Assembly (NCBI RefSeq): GCF_002050515.1
Contig: NZ_LTAY01000019.1
Span: 1 to 64,000 of the forward strand
Length of the DNA: 64,000 nt
DNA from: Clostridium thermobutyricum DSM 4928
Lineage (GTDB): Bacteria; Bacillota; Clostridia; Clostridiales; Clostridiaceae
Direction: 5' to 3'
Positions within the stretch are counted from its first letter, which is position 1. Every line of letters begins with the position of its first letter. This document shows positions 56,692 to 64,000 of the stretch, piece by piece. The position numbers and the translations under genes are program-made. The notes under the pieces were generated by a model, which saw only the letters and a list, made by a program, of their open reading frames with translations, had not been told where the DNA came from and made no database searches.

Positions 56692-57735
56692 ATGAAGAAG
56701 CATATTTTGATTGTAGATAATAATTTTCTCAATTTAAAACTATTAGAAAAATTTTTAGAGGGGCTTTATAAAATAACTTTAATGAATTCTGGTATAGAAG
56801 CTATAAAGTTTTTAATTAATAATAAAGTAGATTTAATATTAGTTGATATAAATATGCCCAATATGAATGGATACGAAACTGTAAAAAATATAAAAGGTAA
56901 TGTTAATTTAAAAGATATTCCAGTAATATTTTTAACGTCAAAAGTAAACTATGAAATTGAAGTTAAAATAATAGAACTTGGAGCAGTAGATTTTATAAGA
57001 AAACCATTTGTAAAACAAATGCTAATAAATAAAGTTAAATTATACTTAGAATTGGAAAGCTGTAGACAAAATTTAGATGAGAAAATAAATGAAAAGATAG
57101 AAATAATAAAACGATTACAAGATGTAATAATTATATCTCTTGCAGAACTTGTTGAATGTAGAGATGAGAATACAGGTGGACATGTAAAGAGAACAGCTAA
57201 ATATGTAAAAATATTAACTGAGGCTTTACTTGAAGAAAAAGTATATGAAGATATTTTAACTAAGGAGTATGCATATGATTTAATTAAATCAGCGCCACTT
57301 CATGATATAGGAAAGATAGGAATAAATGATGCAACTTTATTTAAGAATGGTTCTTTAGATGATGAAGAATTTGAATTTATGAAACAACATACTACTTTAG
57401 GAGCATTAGCACTTCAAAAAATGATTGAGGAATCAAATGGAGAAAGTTTTTTATATATAGCAAAAGATATGGCTAAATATCACCATGAAAAATGGGATGG
57501 AACAGGTTATCCTATAGGATTAAAAGGAGAAGAAATTCCACTTTGTGCTAGAATAATGGCGATTGGAGATGTTTATGATGCATTAACAACTAAAAGACCT
57601 TATAAAAAGGCATTTAGTCATGAGAAGTCAATTAAGATTATTTTAGAGGGAAAAGGAAGTAGCTTTGACCCAAAAATAATAGAAGTTTTTGAAAAAATAA
57701 ATTATAAATTTAAAATAGAAAAAGAATCTTTATAA
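56692..57735 (+). CDS. Response regulator with HD-GYP domain
   Basis: 347 residues. Receiver domain (1-120) with acceptor Asp in LILVDINMPNMNG and Lys in DFIRKPFV, a short coiled coil, then an HD-GYP phosphodiesterase domain: HDIGKIGI, YHHEKWDGTGYPIGLKGEEIP and AIGDVYDALT. It should hydrolyse cyclic di-GMP (or a related dinucleotide) in response to phosphorylation. I start at ATG 56692 after GGGAGGAAAAGG, which places ILIVDNN correctly. No cognate kinase is adjacent. Confidence 0.92.
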   Translation: MKKHILIVDNNFLNLKLLEKFLEGLYKITLMNSGIEAIKFLINNKVDLILVDINMPNMNGYETVKNIKGNVNLKDIPVIFLTSKVNYEIEVKIIELGAVDFIRKPFVKQMLINKVKLYLELESCRQNLDEKINEKIEIIKRLQDVIIISLAELVECRDENTGGHVKRTAKYVKILTEALLEEKVYEDILTKEYAYDLIKSAPLHDIGKIGINDATLFKNGSLDDEEFEFMKQHTTLGALALQKMIEESNGESFLYIAKDMAKYHHEKWDGTGYPIGLKGEEIPLCARIMAIGDVYDALTTKRPYKKAFSHEKSIKIILEGKGSSFDPKIIEVFEKINYKFKIEKESL

Positions 57736-57743
57736 TAAAATAA

Positions 57744-57781
57744 TAAAAGAGGACTATCAAATATTTATAGTCCTCTTTTAT
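57744..57781. terminator. Bidirectional terminator
   Basis: 13-bp perfect stem TAAAAGAGGACTA / TAGTCCTCTTTTA between converging genes. Confidence 0.9.
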
Positions 57782-57782
57782 A

Positions 57783-58166
57783 TTATTTCTGAGTTATTTC
57801 GTCTAATTCAAGACCTTTTAAAAGATATGTTGCTGTAGATTCATTTGTAGCAAGTGGAATTTTATATACATCACAAAGTCTTAAAAGAGCACTTATATCT
57901 GGTTCATGGGGCTGAGCAGTTAAAGGATCTCTAAAGAAAATAATCATATCAATTTTTCCTTCGGGAATTAAAGCTCCTATTTGTTGGTCACCACCAAGAG
58001 GACCACTTTTAAAAAGTTTTATTTTAAGATTTGTATTTTCCATTATTCTAGTACCTGTAGTTCCAGTTGCTACTAAACAAAAATCAGATAGTATTTTTTC
58101 ATTTTTTTTAGCAAACTCTATCATTTCAGGCTTTTTCTTATCATGAGATATTAAAGCAATTTGCAT
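57783..58166 (-). CDS. mgsA: Methylglyoxal synthase
   Basis: 127-residue enzyme converting dihydroxyacetone phosphate to methylglyoxal, an overflow bypass of lower glycolysis. Motifs are [19 protein letters not shown] (phosphate binding), [11 protein letters not shown] with the catalytic Asp, and [15 protein letters not shown]. It is a short type ending soon after the core fold. RBS AAGGAGG. Sits between two HD-GYP genes. Confidence 0.95.
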   Translation of the reverse strand: MQIALISHDKKKPEMIEFAKKNEKILSDFCLVATGTTGTRIMENTNLKIKLFKSGPLGGDQQIGALIPEGKIDMIIFFRDPLTAQPHEPDISALLRLCDVYKIPLATNESTATYLLKGLELDEITQK

Positions 58167-58409
58167 TTTGAAAACCTCCTTATAGATTGTTAATTATATT
58201 ATACAGTAGATAGTAAGATATAGAATTTAAATTTATAAAAACAAAAAATATTTATTTAATATTTAAAACTATTTTATAACTAACTGTATATGAATTTATT
58301 ATCTAAATTATAAAAAAATTATATGATTGTCAATCCTTGTTAAAGATGGATTAATTGATATAATATAAATAAGGGTTTAAATACCAAAAGATAAATAAGG
58401 TGGGGAAAA

Positions 58410-59886
58410 ATGCAAAATATATTTAAAATGCTACTAGAAAATATTGATTTTCCTGTATGGATAAAAGATTTAAATTTAAAATTTATTTTTGCAAATGAAA
58501 AATATGCTAAGTTTATAAATAAAAATAAAGAAGAAATAGTAGGTTTAAAAAACGAAGATCTATTTAAATGCCAATAAAGAATGTATAGAATTTTATAAAA
58601 AAAGAGGCATTGAAGAGATTATTGGAAAAACTGATTTAGAAATAAATTATAATAAAGAGCAAGCTATATATTTTATGAGAACAGATAAGGACATAATAAA
58701 ATCAAAAAAGCCTTTTTATAATGAAGAAGTATTTATAGAAGAAGATGGAAGTAAAAATTATAAAGAAATATTAAAAATACCTTTTTTTGATATTTATGGT
58801 GAGACAGTAGGTGTAATAGGAAGAGCTTTAGATATTACGAAAGATAGAATATATAGAAAAAGATTAGAGTATTTAAGTTATACAGATGTTCTAACTGGAG
58901 CAAAAAATAGAGCTGGATTTGAGGAATATGAAAAAAAACTTTCAAATGAAAATAAATTTCCTATAGGAATTATAATGGGAGATGCAAATGGATTAAAGCT
59001 AGTAAATGATACTTTTGGTCATAGAGAAGGAGATGAACTTTTAATTCAAATAACAAGAGTTTTAAAAGAAGCTAGTGAATTAGAAGTTTTTAGAATTGGT
59101 GGAGATGAATTTGCAATTTTACTTCCTAATACAGATTTAAAAAATTGTGAAAAAGTAATAAAAAAAATATCAAAACGGTGTGACGAATATGAAAATAAAT
59201 TATTTAATATAAGCATTTCTTTAGGTTCAGCAGTTAAAAATAAAAAAGAAGAAGATATTTATGAAGTGCTAAAAATTGCAGAAGATAAAGTTTATAGAAA
59301 AAAATTACTTCAAAATAAAAGTATAAAAAGTTCAATCTTAAGTTCTTTAAAAATGGCGCTTAAAGTATCATGTGAAGAAACAGATAATCATACTGAAAGA
59401 GTAGCTATAAATGCGGTGAAAATAGGGGAGCAATTAGGATTAGATTTATCTCAAATAGATGAACTAAAAATTGCTGCAGAACTTCATGATATAGGAAAAA
59501 TTGGAATACCAGAAGATATTTTAATGAAAAAAGGAAAATTAACAGAAAGAGAATTTGAAGTAATAAAAACTCATCCAGAGAAAAGTTATAGAATTATAAA
59601 AGCATCTAGTGGATTAAAAGAGGTGGCAGAAGCTACTTTATATCATCATGAAAGATGGGATGGTAAAGGATATCCTATAGGATTAAAAGGAGAAGAAATT
59701 CCACTTTTATCAAGAATAATAAGTGTATGTGATGCTTATGATATTATGACTAGAGGAAGAGTTTATAAAAGTGCAATTAGTAAAGATGAGGCACTTAAAG
59801 AATTATTAAGATGCTCAGGTACACAATTTGATCCTAAAGTAGTAGAGGAATTTGTGAAGATAAGAGAAAAAATAATTGTAAAATAA
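58410..59886 (+). pseudogene. Frameshifted PAS-GGDEF-HD-GYP gene
   Basis: A start with good RBS (AAGGTGGGG, ATG 58410) opens a PAS domain, FPVWIKDLNLKFIFANEKYAKF..., but hits TAA at 58575-58577 after 55 codons. The rest of the PAS domain, ANKECIEFYKKRG... to DITKDR, continues in the frame one base further on, followed by GGDEF (LTGAKNRAG, RIGGDEFAILLP) and HD-GYP (HDIGKIGI, YHHERWDGKGYPIGLKGEEIP). Removing one A at 58566-58568 restores 491 residues. A shorter product could start at ATG 58675, lacking most of the PAS domain. Sequencing error, phase-variable tract or real decay are all possible. Confidence 0.85.
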
Positions 59887-59890
59887 ATAG

Positions 59891-59942
59891 AGGTGAATAT
59901 AAAAATTATTTTATAAAATAATTTTTTTGTTCACCTTTTTTA
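59891..59942 (+). terminator. Terminator
   Basis: AGGTGAA / TTCACCT stem with an additional inner A/T stem and a T run. Confidence 0.75.
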
Positions 59943-60199
59943 ATTTCTTGTGGGATAAGATGAAATTTAAAAATAATAATAGTTATATATAATATTGAAA
60001 TATATTTTATTATTTAAATAGGTAATTTGATTTATATTAAGGGATAAATGCTATTTATGTAGATTTAAATAATTTTATATTATAATTATTTGATTTATTT
60101 ACTCGACTTATTAAAGATAAAAGTATAGACAAACTTTTGAGAAAATATATAATTAAAGTATAAAAGGGAAAATTAGTAAAAGTTTGGGGGAGAAAAAAT
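59943..60199 (+). other. AT-rich spacer upstream of the GH1 gene
   Basis: About 260 bases with no gene. Possible promoter boxes lie near its end (TAGACA 60126 and TATAAT 60148, 16-base spacer), then the RBS TTGGGGGAG. No CRE-like site or antiterminator for sugar control was convincing. Confidence 0.4.
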
Positions 60200-61591
60200 A
60201 TGATCATTAAAAATAAATTTCCAAAAGGATTTTGGTGGGGAGCTGCAACTTCAGGACCACAATCAGAAGGAAGATTTAATAAAATACATGATAATGTTTT
60301 CGATTATTGGTTTGATATAGAACCAGAAATTTTCTTTAATAAAGTGGGGCCTAACATAGCATCAAATTTTTATAATAGTTATAAAGAAGATTTAAATATG
60401 CTAAAAGAGATAGGATTAAATTCTTTCAGGACTTCAATACAATGGACAAGACTTATAAAAGATTTTGAAACTGGTGAACCTGATGAAGATGGAATAAGAT
60501 TTTATAATGAAGTAATAGATGAATGTATAAAAAATAATATAATTCCAGTAATGAACTTACATCATTTTGATCTTCCAGTTGAACTTTATGATAAATATGG
60601 AGGATGGGAATCAAAACATGTTGTAGAATTATTTAAAAAGTTTGCAGGAACAGCTTTTAGACTTTTTGGAGATAGAGTTAAATATTGGACTACATTTAAT
60701 GAACCAATAGTAGTTGTTGAAGGACAATATTTATATAAATTTCACTATCCCAAAATTGTAGATGGAAAAAAAGCAGTTCAAGTTTTATTTAATTTAAATT
60801 TAGCTTCTGCAAAAGCTATTGAAGAATATAGAAGACAAGACTTAGATGGAAAAATTGGAATTATATTAAATCTAACACCTTCTTATCCAAGAGATCCAGA
60901 AAATAAAGAAGATGTAGAAGCATCTAAATTTGCAGATAACTTTTTTAATAATTCATTTTTAAATCCAGCTGTAAAAGGAGAATTTCCAAAAGAATTAGTT
61001 GATATTTTAGAAAAAGACGAAGTTTTATGGGAAGCTACTGAAAAGGAAATGGAAATTATAAAAAATAATACAATAGACTTTTTAGGAGTTAATTATTATC
61101 AACCAAGAAGAACTAAGATAAGAGAAATTCCATTTAATAATGAAGAAGGATGGATGCCAGATAAGTATTTTGAAAATTATGAGATGCCAGGAAGAAGAAT
61201 GAATCCTTATAGAGGATGGGAAATTTATCCTGAGTGTATGTATGATATAGCAATAAATATAAAAGAAAATTATAATAATATACCTTGGTTTGTTTCAGAA
61301 AATGGAATGGGTGTAGAGGGAGAAGAAAGATATGTAAATGAAGAAGGAATAATTGAAGATGATTATAGAATAGAATTCTTTAAAGAACATTTAGAATATC
61401 TTTATGAAGGAATAAAAGAAGGATCAAATTGTTTTGGATTCCATTCATGGACTCCAATAGATTGTTGGTCTTGGTGCAATGCATATAAAAATAGATATGG
61501 ATTTATATCACTAGATTTAGAAACTCAAAAGAAGACTATAAAAAAATCAGGAAAATGGATTTGTGAAGTTTCTAAAAATAATGGATTTTAA
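60200..61591 (+). CDS. Glycoside hydrolase family 1 (phospho-)beta-glycosidase
   Basis: 463-residue GH1 enzyme, cytoplasmic (no signal peptide). N-terminal FPKGFWWGAATSGPQSEG, acid/base Glu in TTFNEPIVV and nucleophile Glu in FVSENGMGVEGEER are intact. The region SWCNAYKNRYGF resembles the phosphate-binding Ser-Lys-Tyr signature of 6-phospho-beta-galactosidase/glucosidase, but Lys is shifted one position and Asn stands at its place. No PTS gene is adjacent. 6-phospho specificity is plausible, not proven. Confidence 0.92.
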   Translation: MIIKNKFPKGFWWGAATSGPQSEGRFNKIHDNVFDYWFDIEPEIFFNKVGPNIASNFYNSYKEDLNMLKEIGLNSFRTSIQWTRLIKDFETGEPDEDGIRFYNEVIDECIKNNIIPVMNLHHFDLPVELYDKYGGWESKHVVELFKKFAGTAFRLFGDRVKYWTTFNEPIVVVEGQYLYKFHYPKIVDGKKAVQVLFNLNLASAKAIEEYRRQDLDGKIGIILNLTPSYPRDPENKEDVEASKFADNFFNNSFLNPAVKGEFPKELVDILEKDEVLWEATEKEMEIIKNNTIDFLGVNYYQPRRTKIREIPFNNEEGWMPDKYFENYEMPGRRMNPYRGWEIYPECMYDIAINIKENYNNIPWFVSENGMGVEGEERYVNEEGIIEDDYRIEFFKEHLEYLYEGIKEGSNCFGFHSWTPIDCWSWCNAYKNRYGFISLDLETQKKTIKKSGKWICEVSKNNGF

Positions 61592-61604
61592 ATATAGACA
61601 TGTA

Positions 61605-61647
61605 TAAAGACTTTAAGAGTTATATCTTAAAGTCTTTAATTTTTTTA
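61605..61647 (+). terminator. Terminator after the GH1 gene
   Basis: 13-bp stem AAAGACTTTAAGA / TCTTAAAGTCTTT followed by TTTTTTT. Confidence 0.88.
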
Positions 61648-61756
61648 GTATAAAAATAATAGATTGCTTAAATATAAATATTAATTTAAAAATAAAAGAA
61701 TATTTAATACGATTGATAATAATATATATAGATTAAGTTTTAAATTTTATTTTTAT

Positions 61757-62458
61757 ATGGAAGGGGTGAAGAAAATAAAAGAGTTAAAAGTAGTTAGAAA
61801 TGAAAAAAAATATTATATAGATGTTGATAAAGCATTTAGATTAAAAAACTTATTGCCTAATATTTTAAAAGAAGACAAATTTAATTGTAATGGGGGATAT
61901 ATAATAAGATCTTTATATTTTGATACTATTTATAATAATGATTTTTTAGATAAAGAAAATGGCTTAGAAAACAGAAGAAAAATAAGAATAAGGACATATA
62001 ATTTAGATACTGAAACTATAAAATTAGAGATAAAAGAAAAAAAAGGAGACCTTCAATGTAAAAGGTCATTATTGATAAGTAAAGAGGTAGGAGAAAGTCT
62101 CATAAAAGGGAGATATGAAGTTTTAAAAGAGTATGATAATGATTTAGCTAAAGAATTATATGCAATTATGTCTTTAGAATGTTATAGACCTAAATGCATT
62201 ATTGAGTATAAGAGAAATGCTTATATACTTTTAGAAAACAATATAAGAATAACTATTGACGAGAATATAAGAGGAACAGAAGAGTCATTTGATATATTTT
62301 CAGATAATTTAAATTTGAATAATATATTAGATTCAACTGTTTTAGAGGTAAAATACAATAATTTTTTATTTAGTTATATAAAAGATCTACTTTGTTTAGT
62401 AGATTCTGATGAAATTGCTATAAGTAAATATTGGAATTGTAGAAATACTATGTATTAA
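61757..62458 (+). CDS. VTC-domain (polyphosphate polymerase-like) protein
   Basis: 233 residues of the VTC/CYTH-like tunnel fold. RNEKKYYID opens the first strand; RRKIRIRTYN, LEIKEKKGD, CIIEYKRNAY, IRITIDENIRG and VLEVKYN carry the basic and acidic residues that line the tunnel in yeast Vtc4. It is soluble, with no membrane segment of its own. The start is unsure: ATG 61757 lacks an RBS and AAGGGG lies inside the first codons. It precedes DUF4956 and CotH genes, a recurring trio. Confidence 0.85.
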   Translation: MEGVKKIKELKVVRNEKKYYIDVDKAFRLKNLLPNILKEDKFNCNGGYIIRSLYFDTIYNNDFLDKENGLENRRKIRIRTYNLDTETIKLEIKEKKGDLQCKRSLLISKEVGESLIKGRYEVLKEYDNDLAKELYAIMSLECYRPKCIIEYKRNAYILLENNIRITIDENIRGTEESFDIFSDNLNLNNILDSTVLEVKYNNFLFSYIKDLLCLVDSDEIAISKYWNCRNTMY

Positions 62459-62470
62459 GGGGGAGATAAT

Positions 62471-63151
62471 ATGAAAAGTACAATTTTAAAATATTTATCT
62501 GATGGAAATAAACCAGAGGACTTATCAGTTATAATTTTAAGCTTTGTTGTTGCATTAATTTTAGGAATGATTATATATATTTCATATAAATTTTCACATT
62601 CAAGAGCAGTATATAGTGCTAAATTCAATATATCACTAGTAATGTTGGTCTTAGTGTGTACTATGGTTATGAAGGTTATAGGAAATAATCTGTCATTATC
62701 ATTAGGGATGGTTGGAGCTCTATCAATAGTTAGATTTAGAACAGCCATAAAAGACTCTAGAGATACAGTATATATATTTTGGTGCATAGTTTGTGGAATA
62801 TGCTGTGGAGTTTCAGAATATGTGGTTGCATTTATAGGTAGTGGTATAATATTTGGATTTTTAATTATTTTTGGATGTATTAAAACTAATGAAAGGTTTT
62901 TACTTATAATACATGGAGATAATTCTATAGAAGAAGAAGTAGAAAAATTAATGTTAGTTTTTTTCAGTGGACAATCAAAAATTAAAGTTAAAAATACTAG
63001 TAAAACAAGAACAGAGTATATTTATGAGTTAACTCAAAAGATGATAGATAAATCTAAAAATAATGATAAAACAATAAATGATGGTTTATATGCCATAGAA
63101 GGCGTAGAATCTGTTAATTTGGTTTGTCAAAATGAGGATATAAATAGATGA
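62471..63151 (+). CDS. DUF4956 membrane protein
   Basis: 226 residues. About four hydrophobic segments (residues 15-135), with the hallmark block SLGMVGALSIVRFRTAIKDSRDTVYIFWCIVCGIC between segments, then a cytoplasmic C-terminal domain of about 90 residues with a ferredoxin-like pattern. RBS AGGGGGAG. It lies 12 bases after the VTC gene and overlaps the CotH gene by 4 bases (ATGA). Likely a membrane partner of the VTC-domain protein; the molecular function of DUF4956 is not known to me. Confidence 0.85.
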   Translation: MKSTILKYLSDGNKPEDLSVIILSFVVALILGMIIYISYKFSHSRAVYSAKFNISLVMLVLVCTMVMKVIGNNLSLSLGMVGALSIVRFRTAIKDSRDTVYIFWCIVCGICCGVSEYVVAFIGSGIIFGFLIIFGCIKTNERFLLIIHGDNSIEEEVEKLMLVFFSGQSKIKVKNTSKTRTEYIYELTQKMIDKSKNNDKTINDGLYAIEGVESVNLVCQNEDINR

Positions 63152-64000
63152 TAAAAAGAAATATACCTGCTAAATGGATAAGTATAATAATAGCAATTTT
63201 ATCTATTATTATTGGAGTAGTATTTAATGAATTAGAAAACTCAAGTAAATCAAATAGAATTCATAGTCATAAAGATTATACACATTTAAGTAATAATGAA
63301 TACAATAAAATAAATTCAGATAATATCGACATAGAAAAATTTTCAACTAATATGCCTATAGTAGTTATAGATACAAAAGGGGAGGAAATAAAAAATTATA
63401 TTAAGTGGAGTATAGAAGAAGAAAGATATGTAGAAGAAGATGTAGATCCATATACGCTTGGTGATGTAAGTATTATCTATGAAGAGGGGAAAGAAAATAA
63501 ATTATCAGATAAAGAAAATTTTAAATCTAATATGAAAATAAAGATTAGAGGAAATACGTCTAGTGGATTTGATAAAAAACAATATTTGATTGAACTCTTA
63601 GATGAAGAAGGTAAAGAAAATAAAAGAGAAATTTTAGGAATGGGAAAAGAAAGTGAATGGATACTTAATATATCTGGAGCAGATCAATCTTTAATAAGAA
63701 ACTATATGGCTCTTAATATAGCAGGAGAAATTATGGAATATAGTCCTAATATTAGATTCTGTGAAGTTTTCTTCAAAGAGGATAATAACTATATTTATAA
63801 TGGAGTATACCTTATTATGGAAAGTATAAAAAGAAGTGAGGAAAGAGTAAATATTTCTAAATATGATAGTAAATTTGAAGAGACATCTTTTTTATTAAGA
63901 AGAGATAGATTTGATGAGAAGGCTGTTATTTTAAATAATTATGGAAGAGAAAATAAATTAACAACAGGATATTTAGAAGTTAAATATCCAAATAAAAATG
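63148..64000 (+). CDS. CotH-family protein kinase-like protein, 5' part
   Basis: Open frame from ATG 63148 to the window end (284 codons, no stop). N-terminal membrane anchor (WISIIIAILSIIIGVVF), a linker, a small N-terminal beta domain, then CotH blocks: MKIKIRGNTS, WILNISGADQSLIRNYMALNIAGEI, NGVYLIMESIKR and FLLRRDRFDE. CotH proteins are atypical kinases first known from spore coats; here it is membrane-anchored and outside the cell. It starts within the DUF4956 stop codon. The catalytic C-terminal part lies beyond the window. Confidence 0.85.
   Translation, partial: MIKRNIPAKWISIIIAILSIIIGVVFNELENSSKSNRIHSHKDYTHLSNNEYNKINSDNIDIEKFSTNMPIVVIDTKGEEIKNYIKWSIEEERYVEEDVDPYTLGDVSIIYEEGKENKLSDKENFKSNMKIKIRGNTSSGFDKKQYLIELLDEEGKENKREILGMGKESEWILNISGADQSLIRNYMALNIAGEIMEYSPNIRFCEVFFKEDNNYIYNGVYLIMESIKRSEERVNISKYDSKFEETSFLLRRDRFDEKAVILNNYGRENKLTTGYLEVKYPNKN

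Noticed and set aside
58560..58580. Programmed ribosomal frameshift in the PAS-GGDEF gene
   Set aside because: The needed shift is +1 and the site lacks a known +1 signal; the heptamer does not fit the -1 slippery pattern in the reading frame. A simple indel is the easier explanation.

Overview
The window is a chromosome-like stretch of a low-GC, strictly fermentative Firmicute, most likely Clostridium sensu stricto. The evidence is very AT-rich DNA with strong AGGAGG-type ribosome binding sites, a glycyl-radical pyruvate formate-lyase with its activase, an L-lactate dehydrogenase, MurT/GatD, a T-box in front of argS, a PyrR-type attenuator in front of the pyrimidine operon, and a pyrK-type dihydroorotate dehydrogenase. 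I see no phage, insertion sequence, CRISPR array, rRNA or tRNA gene. The window opens inside ureC and ends inside a cotH-like gene.

Layout. 1-5345: urease end (ureC' E F G D), urea channel and ammonium transporter, so urea uptake, hydrolysis and ammonium handling sit together. 5400-8160: a divergent YCII/TetR pair sharing a palindromic operator, a Bcp peroxiredoxin and lrgAB. 8240-12000: an NMT1/THI5-type ABC importer and a membrane acyltransferase, both on the minus strand. 12150-13904: a tight HAD phosphatase, ArsC/Spx-like and flavin-reductase-like operon. 13925-23470: a cell-envelope region (D,D-carboxypeptidase, deacetylase, MurT/GatD, TPR membrane protein, manA, a transglutaminase-like protein, UppP). 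23798-26902: a phosphofructokinase, a beta-lactamase-fold protein and a TDT transporter. 26918-32976: the pyr operon pyrBICFKDE behind an attenuator. 33108-39443: fermentation and nitrogen genes (pflBA, exonuclease, ldh, asnA). 39481-46812: birA, an LCP protein with a repeat tail, a degenerate site-2 protease, a degenerate Ppx/GppA-HD protein and argS. 46861-51382: LysR, an aconitase-family hydratase and an aldo/keto reductase. 51532-56494: a two-component system plus ABC-2 exporter resembling LnrJK-LMN. 56692-59886: two HD-GYP proteins around mgsA, the second one frameshifted. 60200-64000: a GH1 glycosidase, then the triad VTC-domain protein, DUF4956 membrane protein and CotH-family kinase.

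The most unusual material is: the VTC-DUF4956-CotH triad; terminator-like hairpins directly in front of the ribosome binding sites of two genes of the LnrJKLMN-like locus; and several proteins that keep a family fold but have lost textbook catalytic residues (site-2 protease with HSYAK for HExxH, class A beta-lactamase fold with GCMK for SxxK, Ppx/GppA domain, acyltransferase 3 with Asn for the conserved His, transglutaminase-like protein). Calls rest on motif recognition and comparison from memory; no database search was run.
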